Shown in pieces: positions 44,992-55,921 of a stretch of 64,000 nucleotides of DNA; position 1 is the first letter of the stretch; each line of letters begins with the position of its first letter. The DNA lies in NCBI RefSeq assembly GCF_904066215.1, contig NZ_LR880474.1:1364001-1428000 (forward strand), written 5' to 3'. Source of the stretch: Microbacterium sp. Nx66. GTDB lineage: Bacteria; Actinomycetota; Actinomycetes; Actinomycetales; Microbacteriaceae. The notes beneath the pieces were generated by a model. That model worked only from the letters and a program-made list of their open reading frames with translations. It ran no database searches and was not told the origin of the DNA. The position numbers and the translations under genes are program-made.

Positions 44992-46634
44992 AGGTCCTCC
45001 TTCGAGAGATGCGGAGTGGGGTCGACGGCATCTCCGATGCGGGCGGCGAACACCGCGCCGTGGCCGGTGCCGCCGGGGTCGATGATCCAGAGGTCGCCGC
45101 CGCTCCGACGGGCGATCTCCGTGGCCAGGGGCAGGCCGATACCGTGCCCGTGCACGCGATCCTCGCTTCCCGCGTCGACGGCGGGCGCTCGGAGGTCGGG
45201 CTCCCGGATACCGGCGCCGGAGTCGGAGACGGTGACGACGAGCGCGCCGCCATCGCTCAGCGCGGAGACCTCGACCCACCGCGGGTCCCTCGTGCCCGTG
45301 ACGGCGGCGGCGATCGCGTTGTCGACGAGATTGCCGAGCACGCTCGCCACGTCCTCCGCCCGACGCACGGTGCCGATCAGCTGCGTGTCCTCCGCGATCC
45401 GCAGGGCGACGCCCCGTTCGGCGGCCTCCACGCCCTTGGCTCCCAGGAAGGCGTGCAGGAACGGATCGCCCACGAGGTCGAGGCCGGCGACGGGGAACGA
45501 CACGGGACCACGGCTCACCAGCTCGTCGAGGAAGGCGCGCGCGTCGGCGACACGGCCGGCGTCGATGAGGCCGGCCGCCACGTGCAGGCGGTTGGCGAAC
45601 TCGTGGCGCTGGACGCGCAGTGCTGAGGTCATCGTGCGCACGGCCTCCAGCCGCTCGGTGAGGGCGATGAGGTCGGTGCGGTCGCGCACGATCAGCACGT
45701 CACCGAGTTCCTGCCCGTCGCGCCGCACCGCGCTCGACTCGAGATAGAGCACCCGGTCGCCGACGACCGCCTCCGCACGCTCGCGGGCTCCCGTGGCCGT
45801 GTCCCGTACGACGGGTGGCAGCGGGAGCTCGCCCACGCGGCGGCCGACCGGGTCGTGGAGCCCGAGGAGCCGATCCGACGCGGCATTGCTCACCCGCACG
45901 ACGCCGTCCTTGTCGACCGCGAGAACGCCGTCGCCGACACCGTTCAGCACCGCTGTCTGGTTCTGCACGAGGGCGACCAGCTCCTCGGGCTGCACGCCGA
46001 GGGTCAACCGCTCCCAGCGGCGGCGGAGGAGAAGGAAGGTCGCGAGCGCGAGCGCGAGCGCGCCGGCGGCCGTCAGCCCGATCGCGGCGAGCACGGGCGG
46101 GAGGTCGTCGAAGACCCCGGTGCGCTCGAACCCGACGCTGATCTCGCCGACCGGCGTGCCGGTATCGTCCCGCACCGGCACCTTCGCGCGTGCCGACTCG
46201 CCGAGCGTGCCGGTCTGCCAGTCGACCACCTCGTGGCCCGCCAGCACCTCGGCGAACGGGGTGCTCACCACTTCGCCGATCCGCGACGGCAGGGGGTGGG
46301 CGAGGCGGATGCCGTGGTCGTCCGTGATCACCACGAACAGAGCCCCGGTGCGCGCCATGACGGCGGCGGAGACCTGCTGCAGCTCCCCGTCGCGCAGCGC
46401 GGCCGCATCCGGCTCGTCGTCCGACGCGGAGATGGCGGTCACCGTCTCCCGCACCTGCGCGTCCTCCGCCAGGGTCCTGGCGATGCCGAGTGCCGTCGAC
46501 TCCGCCTCGGCGCGCAGCTGCTGGACCGCGAGCGCGAGATACACGCCCGTGCACAGCGTCACGACGAGGGCGACGGCGGCGAGATGCAGCAACAGGGCGC
46601 GGGTCGCGAACCGGACCCGCTTCTCCGTGGACAT
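44988..46634 (-). CDS. CitA/DcuS-type sensor histidine kinase
   Basis: A 548-residue membrane kinase. Two membrane helices (about 12-38 and 175-200) frame an extracytoplasmic sensor of the single-Cache/PDC type that in CitA and DcuS binds citrate or C4-dicarboxylates. A PAS domain (VLNGVGDGVLAVDKDGVVRVSN) follows, then the phosphoacceptor His in RVQRHEFANRLHVAAGL (SpoOB-type dimerisation), and the ATPase with NLVDNAIAAA and GHGIGLPLA boxes. ATG 46634 with GAGGTGA upstream is preferred over the longer frame. Cotranscribed with the response regulator. Confidence 0.93.
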   Translation of the reverse strand: MSTEKRVRFATRALLLHLAAVALVVTLCTGVYLALAVQQLRAEAESTALGIARTLAEDAQVRETVTAISASDDEPDAAALRDGELQQVSAAVMARTGALFVVITDDHGIRLAHPLPSRIGEVVSTPFAEVLAGHEVVDWQTGTLGESARAKVPVRDDTGTPVGEISVGFERTGVFDDLPPVLAAIGLTAAGALALALATFLLLRRRWERLTLGVQPEELVALVQNQTAVLNGVGDGVLAVDKDGVVRVSNAASDRLLGLHDPVGRRVGELPLPPVVRDTATGARERAEAVVGDRVLYLESSAVRRDGQELGDVLIVRDRTDLIALTERLEAVRTMTSALRVQRHEFANRLHVAAGLIDAGRVADARAFLDELVSRGPVSFPVAGLDLVGDPFLHAFLGAKGVEAAERGVALRIAEDTQLIGTVRRAEDVASVLGNLVDNAIAAAVTGTRDPRWVEVSALSDGGALVVTVSDSGAGIREPDLRAPAVDAGSEDRVHGHGIGLPLATEIARRSGGDLWIIDPGGTGHGAVFAARIGDAVDPTPHLSKEDL

Positions 46635-46652
46635 CGTCACCTCGCTCCCGAC

Positions 46653-46762
46653 GCGCAATATGCGCAGAAGTCACGGTACGCGCACAACACCCGGGAATGC
46701 GGCATACCGCGCTCTGCTTCCCCGGATTGCCTAGCCTCGTCAGGATCCGTCAGCGATGACGG
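46653..46762. promoter_or_regulatory. Divergent control region of the two-component genes and citM-type transporter
   Basis: The 150-bp gap holds three short dyads: GCGCA-ATA-TGCGC (46653-46665), GCGG-CATA-CCGC (46699-46710) and CCGTCA-GCGA-TGACGG (46747-46762). The first two could bind the response regulator. The third lies in the probable leader of the transporter mRNA, ahead of AAGGAG. TAGCCT (46731-46736) is a possible -10 for the transporter. Confidence 0.35.
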
Positions 46763-46784
46763 AGCGACGACGAAGGAGTCACGC

Positions 46785-48329
46785 ATGTTCCACGCATCGA
46801 CCGCGCTGATCGCTGCCGCCGAGGAGGCACCCACCTACGACGTGGCCTTCGTGCCGCCGGAGGGGGTGCTCGTCATCCTCGGCTTCACGATGGTCCTCGT
46901 GTTCATGACGCTGATCATGACCAAGCGCCTCACGCCCATGGTGGCGCTGATCCTGGTGCCCACCGTCTTCGGGCTGTTCGCGGGGGCGGGTCTCGGCCTG
47001 GGCGACATGATCCTCGACTCGATCGGCACCATGGCGCCCACGGCGGCGCTGCTGATGTTCGCCATCATGTTCTTCGGCATCATGATCGACGTCGGCCTCT
47101 TCGACCCGCTCATCCGGTTGATCACGCGGTTGCTCGGCGATGACCCGGCGAAGGTGGTGCTCGGGACCGCGATCCTCGCCGGCGCCGTGTCCCTCGACGG
47201 CGACGGCTCGACGACCTTCATCATCACGACCTCCGCGATGCTGCCCATCTACCTGCGCCTCGGCATGAGCCCCGTCGTCCTCACCTGCGTCGCCGGCCTC
47301 ATGAACGGCACGCTCAACATCGTCCCCTGGGGCGGACCGACCGTGCGCGCCGCGACCGCGCTCGGCGTGCAGCCGACGGAGATCTTCGTGCCGATGCTTC
47401 CCGCGCTGGGCGCGGGCATCGTCGTGACGCTCGGCTTCGCCTGGCTGCTCGGCCTGGGGGAGCGGCGTCGTCTGGGGCGGATCGATGCGGACGGGCGGCT
47501 CACCGGAGCCGACGGCGGTGTGCTCGCCTCTGTGCCCCGCATCTTCCGCGGCGCCGAGCTCAAGCCGGGCGCGCGCGCCTCGCTGCGCACCGGCAACCTC
47601 GTCGTCGTCGCCGGCGGGCACGCCCCGGTCGCGGCCGGGAGCGTCGACCCCGCGGACACGGCGATGGCCGACACCATGCTCGATCCGGCCCGCCCCACCC
47701 TGCGCCCGCGGCTGATCTGGTTCAACCTCCTGCTGACCGTCGCCGTCATGGTGCTCCTTGTCGTCGACATCCTTCCGCTGCCCTACGTGTTCATGGTCGG
47801 GGCCGGCGTCGCCCTCGTCGTCAACTTCCGCGGCATCAAGGATCAGGCGGCGGAGATCGTCGCGCACGCCCCGAGCATCGTCGGCGTCGTATCGATGGTC
47901 ATCGCGGCCGGCGTCCTCGTGGGAGTCCTCTCCGGCACCGGAATGGTCGACGCGATGGCGACCTGGATCACCACCGTGCTGCCACCCGCGCTCGGACCGT
48001 TCCTCGCCCCGATCACGGGTGTGCTGTCCATCCCGTTCACGTTCTTCATGTCGAACGACGCCTTCTACTTCGGCATCCTCCCCGTGCTCGCACAGAGCGC
48101 CGCGAACTTCGGCATCGATCCGGTCGAGATGGCCAGAGCCTCGATCACCGGGCAGCCGGTGCACCTGCAGAGTCCGCTGGTCCCCGCGATCCTGCTGCTG
48201 GTCTCGCTCGCCGGGGTGAACCTCGGAGACCACCACCGGAAGGTGCTGTGGCGCGCGGTCATCGTGTCGCTCGTGATGCTGGGGATCGGCATCCTGGTCG
48301 GCGCCGTCCCGTTCTTCGTCGCGCAGTGA
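46785..48329 (+). CDS. CitMHS family citrate (metal-citrate/H+) symporter
   Basis: A 514-residue transporter with about twelve membrane helices. The family blocks are ALLMFAIMFFGIMIDVGLFDPLI, LAGAVSLDGDGSTTFIITTSAMLPIYLRLG and FMSNDAFYFGILPVLAQSA. CitMHS proteins take up citrate complexed with Mg2+ or Ca2+ together with protons. A hydrophilic insert of about 80 residues lies in the middle (about 235-310). ATG 46785 with AAGGAG 6 nt upstream is the start; the much longer open frame is a shadow of the kinase gene. Divergent from, and probably induced by, the two-component system. Confidence 0.93.
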   Translation: MFHASTALIAAAEEAPTYDVAFVPPEGVLVILGFTMVLVFMTLIMTKRLTPMVALILVPTVFGLFAGAGLGLGDMILDSIGTMAPTAALLMFAIMFFGIMIDVGLFDPLIRLITRLLGDDPAKVVLGTAILAGAVSLDGDGSTTFIITTSAMLPIYLRLGMSPVVLTCVAGLMNGTLNIVPWGGPTVRAATALGVQPTEIFVPMLPALGAGIVVTLGFAWLLGLGERRRLGRIDADGRLTGADGGVLASVPRIFRGAELKPGARASLRTGNLVVVAGGHAPVAAGSVDPADTAMADTMLDPARPTLRPRLIWFNLLLTVAVMVLLVVDILPLPYVFMVGAGVALVVNFRGIKDQAAEIVAHAPSIVGVVSMVIAAGVLVGVLSGTGMVDAMATWITTVLPPALGPFLAPITGVLSIPFTFFMSNDAFYFGILPVLAQSAANFGIDPVEMARASITGQPVHLQSPLVPAILLLVSLAGVNLGDHHRKVLWRAVIVSLVMLGIGILVGAVPFFVAQ

Positions 48330-48356
48330 CGAAGGTCGCCGGCCGCGGGGCGAGCG

Positions 48357-48926
48357 TCAGATGGAGTAGTCCGGGGCGGTCAGCAGGGCCCTGGTGTCCT
48401 CTCCGGCGGTCCGCTGGCGCGGCTTCGCGGGAACGCCGACGAGCACGCTGTCGGCGGGTGCGTCCTTGGTGACCACGGCGTTGGCGCCCACGACGGAACG
48501 GGCTCCGACCGTGACGGCGCCGAGGATCTTCGCCCCTGCGCCCACGGCGACGCCGTCCTGCAGGGTGGGGTGCCGCTTGCCGATGTCCCGTGTCCGGCCC
48601 CCGAGCGTCACGCCGTGGTACATCAGCACGTCATCGCCGATCTCCGCTGTCTCGCCGATGACGACGCCCATGCCGTGGTCGATGAAGAAGCGCCGGCCGA
48701 TCCGGGCTCCGGGGTGGATCTCGACGCCGGTCAGCCACCGGGAGATCTGCGACCCGGCGCGCGCGAGGAGCCGGAGGCGCCGCTGCCACAGCGCGTGCGA
48801 GACGCGGTGCGCCCAGATCGCGTGCAGGCCGGGGTAGAGCAGTGCCACCTCGATCGCCGTGCGCGCGGCCGGATCGCGAAGGCGCGCGGCGGCGATGTCC
48901 TCGCGCATTCGCCCGATCATGCCCAT
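48357..48926 (-). CDS. cysE: Serine O-acetyltransferase
   Basis: A 189-residue enzyme making O-acetylserine from serine and acetyl-CoA. The left-handed beta-helix hexapeptide repeats ([28 protein letters not shown] ... [33 protein letters not shown]) are clear. The protein is of the short type without the long N-terminal helical domain. It ends in Ile (DYSI), as needed for docking of the C-terminus into CysK to form the cysteine synthase complex (established for the family). It follows cysK by 8 bp and is translated with it. Confidence 0.95.
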   Translation of the reverse strand: MGMIGRMREDIAAARLRDPAARTAIEVALLYPGLHAIWAHRVSHALWQRRLRLLARAGSQISRWLTGVEIHPGARIGRRFFIDHGMGVVIGETAEIGDDVLMYHGVTLGGRTRDIGKRHPTLQDGVAVGAGAKILGAVTVGARSVVGANAVVTKDAPADSVLVGVPAKPRQRTAGEDTRALLTAPDYSI

Positions 48927-48934
48927 CGACGACC

Positions 48935-49873
48935 TCAGTCCTCGCGCAGGTCCTCGAACAGGGCGGTGGAGAGGTACCGCTCGCCGGTGTCCGGGATGAT
49001 CACGACGATGGTCTTGCCGGCGTTCTCCGGGCGCGCGGCGACGGCCAGGGCCGCCGACACGGCGGCACCGGAGGACATGCCGACCAGCAGACCCTCCTTC
49101 GCCGCGAGCTCGCGGGCCACGTGCAGCGAGTCCTCGAACTCCGCCGTGATGATCTCGTCGAGCACCTCGCGGTCGAGCACGTCGGGCACGAAGTTCGGGC
49201 CGATGCCCTGGATCTTGTGCGGTCCGGGGTGCCCCTCGGTGAGGACGGGGGAGTCCTTCGGCTCGACGGCGATGACCTGGACCTCGGGTTTCGCCGCCTT
49301 CAGCGCCTGGCCTGTGCCGGTGACCGTCCCGCCCGTGCCGACGCCGGCGATGAAGATGTCGACCGCGCCGTCGGTGTCCCGGAGGATCTCCTGCGCCGTG
49401 GTCTCGCGGTGGATCTGCGGATTCGCCGCGTTCTCGAACTGGCGGATCCAGACCGCGCCAGGGGTCTCGTCGACGATGCGCTTGACCTCCTCGATCGCGC
49501 CCTTCATGCCCTTGGTGGGGTCGGTGAGGACGATCTCCGCGCCGAACGCCTTGAGCAGCACACGGCGCTCCTTCGACATCGAGGCGGGCATCGTGAGGAT
49601 GACACGGTAGCCGCGGGCGGCGCCGACCATGGCGAGGGCGATGCCGGTGTTGCCGCTCGTGGACTCCACGATGGTGCCGCCGGGGGAGAGCTCACCCGCG
49701 GCCTCCGCCGCATTGATCATGGCGATGCCGATGCGGTCCTTCACGCTGGACGCAGGGTTGTAGTACTCGAGCTTGGCGAGCACGGTGGCGCCGAGGCCCT
49801 CGGTCACGCGGTTGAGGCGGACGAGCGGCGTGTTGCCGAAAGCGGTGGTGATGTCGGGGTGGATGCCGGACAT
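48935..49873 (-). CDS. cysK: Cysteine synthase A (O-acetylserine sulfhydrylase)
   Basis: A 312-residue PLP enzyme that makes cysteine from O-acetylserine and sulfide. PLP is bound by Lys45 in [22 protein letters not shown] binds the substrate carboxylate, and [12 protein letters not shown] holds the PLP phosphate. It is the first gene of cysK-cysE, divergent from prmC. AAGGGC-type Shine-Dalgarno precedes ATG 49873. Together with the sulfatases it provides the last step by which sulfate freed in the cell could end in cysteine, but it is core metabolism. Confidence 0.97.
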   Translation of the reverse strand: MSGIHPDITTAFGNTPLVRLNRVTEGLGATVLAKLEYYNPASSVKDRIGIAMINAAEAAGELSPGGTIVESTSGNTGIALAMVGAARGYRVILTMPASMSKERRVLLKAFGAEIVLTDPTKGMKGAIEEVKRIVDETPGAVWIRQFENAANPQIHRETTAQEILRDTDGAVDIFIAGVGTGGTVTGTGQALKAAKPEVQVIAVEPKDSPVLTEGHPGPHKIQGIGPNFVPDVLDREVLDEIITAEFEDSLHVARELAAKEGLLVGMSSGAAVSAALAVAARPENAGKTIVVIIPDTGERYLSTALFEDLRED

Positions 49874-49959
49874 GGGGGAGCCCTTCCTGTGCGGGTGCGC
49901 TGCCGATCCAGCCTAGGCGAGCCCGAGGGGGGACGGGGCATTGTGACGTGCGCGCACTC

Positions 49960-49965
49960 TACGCT
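49960..49965 (+). promoter_or_regulatory. Leaderless promoter of prmC
   Basis: TACGCT lies exactly at -12 to -7 of ATG 49972, giving prmC its own promoter now that it is separated from rho-prfA. A GGAG is also present 2 nt before the ATG. Confidence 0.5.
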
Positions 49966-49971
49966 GGAGCC

Positions 49972-50832
49972 ATGCCCGACCTCTCCCTCGCTGCGGCCGT
50001 GCGCGCCGCGGCGCAGCGTCTCGCCGACGCCGGCGTGCCCGACCCCCTCGTCGACGCCGAGCTGCTCGCCGGACACGTCCGAGGACAGCGCCGCGGGGAG
50101 GTGCAGGCGGCCATCGTCCGGGGCGACAGGCTCGACGACGACGACGCGACCGCCTTGGACGCGCTCGTCGCCCGACGCGCAGGCCGTGAGCCCCTGCAGC
50201 ATCTCACCGGCACCGCACCGTTCCGGCATCTGGAGCTCGCGGTGGGCCCTGGTGTCTTCGTCCCCCGGCCCGAGACGGAGACCGTGGCGCAGTATGCGAT
50301 CGACGCCCTTCTGGGATCGGGCGATCCGTCCCCCATCGGCGTCGATCTCGGCACGGGCAGCGGGGCGATCGCGCTCGCGATGGCGACCGAGGTGCCGCAC
50401 GCCCGGGTGTACGCCGCGGAGATCTCCCCGGAGGCCCATGTCTGGGCCCGTCGCAACGTCGAGGGTGTCGAGAACCTCACGCTCGTGCTGTCCGATCTCG
50501 CCGATGCCTTCCCCGAACTGGACGGCACAGCCGCGGTCGTCATCTCGAACCCTCCGTACGTCCCCGCTCAGGCGATCCCGCGCGACCCCGAGGTCCGGCT
50601 GTTCGACCCCGCCCTCGCGCTCTACGGCGGAGAGGACGGGCTGGACGTCGTCCGTGTGCTCAGCACCAGGGCTCTGCGTCTGCTGCGGCCGGGGGGCACG
50701 CTGGTGATCGAGCACGGAGAACTGCAGGGCTCCCCGATCCGCGAGCTGCTCGCGGCTGACGGATGGCGGGCCGCAGCCACCCATCGCGATCTGACGCTGC
50801 GCGACCGCGCCACCACCGCCGTCCGCCCCTGA
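49972..50832 (+). CDS. prmC: Release factor glutamine methyltransferase
   Basis: A 286-residue SAM-dependent enzyme that methylates the glutamine of the GGQ motif of release factors. The SAM-binding VDLGTGSGAIALAMA and the catalytic NPPY (Asn193 in VVISNPPYVPA) are present, preceded by the helical substrate-binding domain (REPLQHLTG). ATG 49972 is chosen over GTG/ATG 49948 because of the -10 spacing and protein ends. It is followed by tsaC after 52 bp. Separation from prfA is unusual. Confidence 0.95.
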   Translation: MPDLSLAAAVRAAAQRLADAGVPDPLVDAELLAGHVRGQRRGEVQAAIVRGDRLDDDDATALDALVARRAGREPLQHLTGTAPFRHLELAVGPGVFVPRPETETVAQYAIDALLGSGDPSPIGVDLGTGSGAIALAMATEVPHARVYAAEISPEAHVWARRNVEGVENLTLVLSDLADAFPELDGTAAVVISNPPYVPAQAIPRDPEVRLFDPALALYGGEDGLDVVRVLSTRALRLLRPGGTLVIEHGELQGSPIRELLAADGWRAAATHRDLTLRDRATTAVRP

Positions 50833-50884
50833 TCAGCAGACGTCGAGCTCGTCCCGAACCCGCGCCGCGTAGAATCGAACCGTC

Positions 50885-51580
50885 ATGTCCCCCATCTTCG
50901 ACTGCAGCGACGAGGCGCAGCTGCTCGCCGGGATGCGCAATGCGCGCCAGGCGATCGGCCGCGGCGACCTCATCGTCATCCCCACCGACACCGTCTACGG
51001 CGTCGCCGCCGACGCCTTCTCGCCGCCTGCGGTGCAGCGCCTCCTGGACGCCAAGGGTCGCGGCCGCAATCAGCCGCCGCCCGTGCTCGTCGGCACGAAG
51101 GAGACGCTGACGGCCCTCGCGGAGGCTGTTCCGGAGCCCGTCCAGCGTCTCGTCGACGCGTTCTGGCCCGGGGGGCTCACGATCGTGCTGCCGGCGCAGC
51201 CCTCGCTGGTGTGGGATCTGGGGGAGACCAAGGGCACGGTCGCCGTCCGCATGCCCGAGGGGCGGGTGGTGCTCGAGCTGCTGGCCGAGACCGGACCGCT
51301 CGCGGTGTCCAGTGCCAACCTCACCGGCAAGGCGGCAGCGATCTCCGCGCTCGACGCGGAGAAGATGCTGGGCGACAGCGTCGCGGTGTATCTGGACGAC
51401 GGCATGAGCAAGGACGGCGTCGCGTCCACGATCATCGATGCGACCTCGCTCGTCCGCCGCGCGGGTGACGCCGAGCAGGGCGTCGTCCGGATCCTGCGGG
51501 ACGGCGTCGTGACCAGGGAGCAGCTGCGCGAGGTCCTGGGCGACCTGCTCGAGCCGGACCCGCAGGACGAGGATTCGTGA
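50885..51580 (+). CDS. tsaC: L-threonylcarbamoyladenylate synthase
   Basis: A 231-residue Sua5/YciO/YrdC enzyme that makes threonylcarbamoyl-AMP for the t6A modification of tRNA. The ATP/threonine site is VIPTDTVYGVAADAF and KGRGRNQPPPVLV; FWPGGLTIVLPAQ and PLAVSSANLTGKAA are further family blocks. The short C-terminus means YrdC/TsaC type without the Sua5 domain. TAGAAT at 50870-50875 is a probable -10 with a leader of about three bases. Its stop overlaps the next gene's GTG. Confidence 0.94.
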   Translation: MSPIFDCSDEAQLLAGMRNARQAIGRGDLIVIPTDTVYGVAADAFSPPAVQRLLDAKGRGRNQPPPVLVGTKETLTALAEAVPEPVQRLVDAFWPGGLTIVLPAQPSLVWDLGETKGTVAVRMPEGRVVLELLAETGPLAVSSANLTGKAAAISALDAEKMLGDSVAVYLDDGMSKDGVASTIIDATSLVRRAGDAEQGVVRILRDGVVTREQLREVLGDLLEPDPQDEDS

Positions 51581-52749
51581 AGCAGTACCTCTTCACGATC
51601 ATCGTCACCGCCGCGATCACCTTCGTGCTGACCTGGGCGGTGTGGCGGCTGAGCCTCCGCTTCAAGCTGTATCCCGGCATCCGCGAACGCGACGTGCACA
51701 CCACGCCCACGCCCCGACTCGGCGGCGTCGCGATCTTCCTCGGCATCGTCGCCGCCTTCGCGGTCTCGGCCGCCAACCCGTTCTTCCAGAGCATCTGGAC
51801 GCCGCCGCAGACCATGTGGTCGATCCTCGCGGCCGCTCTGCTCATCGCCGTGATCGGGGTCATGGACGACCTCTGGGACATCGACTGGATGATCAAGCTG
51901 GGCGCGCAGTTCCTCGCCGCCGGCATCATCACGGTGGGCGGCGGCCTGCAGATCCTCTCCCTGCCGTTCGGCGACCTGATCGTCGTGTCGAGCTGGCTGA
52001 GCATCACGATCACCATGTTCGCGATCGTGATCGTCATGAACGCCGTGAACTTCATCGACGGTCTCGACGGTCTCGTCGCCGGCGTCTGCCTGATCTCGAA
52101 CGGCGTCTTCTTCGCGTACTCGTACATCTTCACGCGGGACTCGGGGGCGTCGAGCTACTTCAACCTCTCCACGTTCCTCGCCGCGGTCCTCATCGGCGCC
52201 TGCCTCGGTTTCCTTCCGCTGAACTGGAGCCCGGCGAAGCTGTTCATGGGCGACTCCGGTGCTCTCGTGATCGGTCTACTCATGGCGACCTCGGCCATCG
52301 CGATCACCGGGCAGATGGATCCGTCCGCCCTGGACCCGGAGCGCCTGGGACGTTCGCAGCTGGTCGGCGCCTTCCTGCCCATCCTGCTCCCGTTGCTGGT
52401 CGTGCTCCTCCCGCTGCTGGACTTCGGCCTCGCCGTGCTGCGTCGGATGAGCGCGGGGCGATCGCCGTTCTCGCCGGACCGCAAGCACCTGCATCACCGG
52501 ATGCTCGACCTCGGCCACCGCGACCGCGACGCGGTCCTGATCTTCTACGCCTGGACGGCCGTCATCTCCCTCGCCGTCCTCCTGATGTACGTCGGCGCCC
52601 GAGAGGACTGGCCCGGCCAGTACCTTCCGGGTGTCGCGTTCGGGGTCGTCGGCATCGCCGCATGCCTCGTCATCACCCTGAGTCCCACCCGCCGACGCAA
52701 GACCGCCGCGGGCGTCGCGCCCGACCCGATCCCCCTGGAGCCCCGATGA
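51577..52749 (+). CDS. Undecaprenyl-phosphate sugar-1-phosphate transferase, WecA/MraY family
   Basis: A 390-residue integral membrane enzyme with about eleven helices that transfers GlcNAc-1-phosphate (or a related sugar phosphate) from UDP-sugar to undecaprenyl or decaprenyl phosphate. The catalytic aspartates are in VMDDLWDIDW, then NAVNFIDGLDGLVAG, FMGDSGALVIG, and the cytoplasmic His motif is DRKHLHHRM. In actinobacteria this gene upstream of the atp operon corresponds to WecA for arabinogalactan or wall polysaccharide. GTG 51577 overlaps tsaC by four bases, and the stop overlaps the next ATG. Confidence 0.93.
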   Translation: MKQYLFTIIVTAAITFVLTWAVWRLSLRFKLYPGIRERDVHTTPTPRLGGVAIFLGIVAAFAVSAANPFFQSIWTPPQTMWSILAAALLIAVIGVMDDLWDIDWMIKLGAQFLAAGIITVGGGLQILSLPFGDLIVVSSWLSITITMFAIVIVMNAVNFIDGLDGLVAGVCLISNGVFFAYSYIFTRDSGASSYFNLSTFLAAVLIGACLGFLPLNWSPAKLFMGDSGALVIGLLMATSAIAITGQMDPSALDPERLGRSQLVGAFLPILLPLLVVLLPLLDFGLAVLRRMSAGRSPFSPDRKHLHHRMLDLGHRDRDAVLIFYAWTAVISLAVLLMYVGAREDWPGQYLPGVAFGVVGIAACLVITLSPTRRRKTAAGVAPDPIPLEPR

Positions 52750-53264
52750 GTCCGAGCCCCGTTTCCAGCACCCCGATCCTGCGTCGCACCCTCGTCTGGT
52801 CGGCGGTGGCCACCGTCGTGCTGGCGCTCGTCGCCGGCGGGATCGGCTTCGCCGTCGCGCAGGGGGAGGGGCTGGTCAGCGGTCTCCTCGGTGTCCTCCT
52901 CGCCGCGCTGTTCCTCGGGATCACCGGGCTGAGCATCCTCATCGCCAACCGGTGGTACGGCGATCCGCTGTACGTGCAGCTCTTCTTCGCGATCGTGCTG
53001 GGCGGGTGGCTGCTGAAGCTCGGGGTCTTCGTCGTCGTGATGATCCTGCTCGCCGGACAGCCGTGGATCGAGCCGATGGTGTTCTTCCTGTCGATCGTCG
53101 CGGGGGTGCTCATGTCCCTCATCATCGACGTCGTCGTTCTCACCCAGATGCGGCTGCCGAACGTCAGCGACACCACGCTGCCCACCGAGGTGCCGGAGGA
53201 CCGCGCCCCCGGAGCGGTGAACGATGCCTCCGACGGCCCTGCGGACGCGGCCCCGCGGTCTTAG
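52746..53264 (+). CDS. ATP synthase I-like membrane protein (AtpI/DUF position)
   Basis: A 172-residue protein with four membrane helices (about 17-35, 42-64, 78-102, 108-128) and an acidic tail. It sits where atpI is found, just before atpB, and its size fits, but its sequence has only the general AtpI pattern. AtpI helps assemble the c-ring or import Mg2+ in other bacteria. ATG 52746 overlaps the previous stop in ATGA; the long open frame upstream is a shadow. Confidence 0.7.
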   Translation: MSPSPVSSTPILRRTLVWSAVATVVLALVAGGIGFAVAQGEGLVSGLLGVLLAALFLGITGLSILIANRWYGDPLYVQLFFAIVLGGWLLKLGVFVVVMILLAGQPWIEPMVFFLSIVAGVLMSLIIDVVVLTQMRLPNVSDTTLPTEVPEDRAPGAVNDASDGPADAAPRS

Positions 53265-53294
53265 GGCACCCTTGGATTCTGATAGTGTTGAGGA

Positions 53295-54477
<1,183 letters not shown>

Positions 54478-54504
54478 TCCCCACCGACTTCTGAAGGAGA
54501 CAGG

Positions 54505-55083
54505 ATGCTGAACGCTCTTGTCACGAACCTCGCGGCTGAGGGTGAGGCGGCGAACAACCCGCTGATCCCCGCGTGGTACGACATCATCTGGTCGGGCTTC
54601 TGGTTCCTCATCATCCTCGCCGTCGTGTGGAAGGTCGCCCTTCCTCGTCTGACGAAGATGCTCGACGAGCGGTCCGCCGCCATCGAGGGCAACATCGCCA
54701 AGGCCGATGAGGCGCAGAAGCAGGCGGAAGCGGCTCTCGAGGAGTACACCCGACAGCTGGCCGAGGCACGCACCGAGGCCGGTGAGATCCGTGAGGCCGC
54801 CCGTGAGGACGGCAAGAAGATCATCGCCGAGGCGAAGGAGACCGCAGCCAGCGAGGCCGCGCGTCTGACCGCCACCGCGCACACGCAGATCGAGGCAGAG
54901 CGCCAGACGGCTCTCGTCTCCCTGCGCAGCGAGGTCGGCTCGCTCGCTCTGGACCTCGCCGGCGGCGTGGTCGGCGAGACGCTCTCCGACGACGCCCGCG
55001 CGGCCGCCGTGGTCGACCGCTTCCTCGCCGATCTCGAAGCATCCGACCTTCGACAGGCTCAGGTCCCGGGCGGGCAGTCGTAA
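54505..55083 (+). CDS. atpF: ATP synthase Fo subunit b
   Basis: A 192-residue stator subunit: one N-terminal membrane helix (IIWSGFWFLIILAVVWKVAL, about 27-47), then a long Ala/Glu/Lys/Arg-rich coiled coil reaching to F1. GAAGGAG precedes ATG 54505. Its stop overlaps atpH by one base. Confidence 0.96.
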   Translation: MLNALVTNLAAEGEAANNPLIPAWYDIIWSGFWFLIILAVVWKVALPRLTKMLDERSAAIEGNIAKADEAQKQAEAALEEYTRQLAEARTEAGEIREAAREDGKKIIAEAKETAASEAARLTATAHTQIEAERQTALVSLRSEVGSLALDLAGGVVGETLSDDARAAAVVDRFLADLEASDLRQAQVPGGQS

Positions 55084-55874
55084 TGGGCAGCGCGACCGCT
55101 CAGGCACTCGCGGCATCCACTCAGACGCTTGCCGCAGCGAAGGACGTCACCCTCGAGACCGCGCGCGAGCTGTTCGCGGCCGCGCGGGCCGTGGGCGAAT
55201 CGTCTCAGCTGAGCGGCGCGCTGGCCGACCCCTCGGCTCCGACCTCGGCGCGGCAGAACGTCGTGTCCGCGGTGTTCGGGCAGTACGGCTCCGCGGCGCA
55301 GGATGTCCTGCGCACCGCTGTCGCCGAACGCTGGTCGAACGCCTCCGAGCTGATCGACGGTCTCGAGGAGCTCGCGATCCGGGCGGCGACCATCGCCGAG
55401 CCCGGCGCGGACATCGAGGGCGAGCTCTTCGGCTTCTCGCGGGTGATCGCGGCGAACCCGGAGCTCGAGCTCGCGCTCGGCAGCCGGCTCGGGGGAGAGG
55501 ACGCCAAGGCCGCCCTGGTCGAGCGTCTCCTCGTCGATGCCTCCGCCAGCGCTCCGACGGCCCTCATCGTCACGTCCCTCGTGCGTCAGCCGCGCGAGCG
55601 CCGGGTGCGGCAGCTGCTGAGCCGGGCGATGCGTATCGTCTCGAACCAGCGCGGTCGCCTCGTGGCCACGGTGCACACGGCGACCGAGCTCAGCGACGCG
55701 CAGCGCACGCGACTCGGCCAGACGCTCTCGCAGCGATACGGCGGCCAGGTGTCCCTCAACGTCGTCATCGACCCCAGCGTCGTCGGAGGCCTGCGTGTGC
55801 AGATCGCCGATGACGTCATCGACGGCAGCATCTCCGCACGACTCGCCGACCTTCGCCAGAAGCTCGCGGGCTAA
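55083..55874 (+). CDS. atpH: ATP synthase F1 subunit delta
   Basis: A 263-residue stator subunit linking b to the top of F1. The C-terminal [59 protein letters not shown] is the diagnostic delta signature. It is longer than the Escherichia coli protein (177), as usual in actinobacteria. ATG 55083 overlaps the atpF stop (TAATG). Confidence 0.96.
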   Translation: MGSATAQALAASTQTLAAAKDVTLETARELFAAARAVGESSQLSGALADPSAPTSARQNVVSAVFGQYGSAAQDVLRTAVAERWSNASELIDGLEELAIRAATIAEPGADIEGELFGFSRVIAANPELELALGSRLGGEDAKAALVERLLVDASASAPTALIVTSLVRQPRERRVRQLLSRAMRIVSNQRGRLVATVHTATELSDAQRTRLGQTLSQRYGGQVSLNVVIDPSVVGGLRVQIADDVIDGSISARLADLRQKLAG

Positions 55875-55921
55875 CACGACTTCGCGCGGGGAACCGCGCA
55901 CCCAGATACAAAGGGAAGACA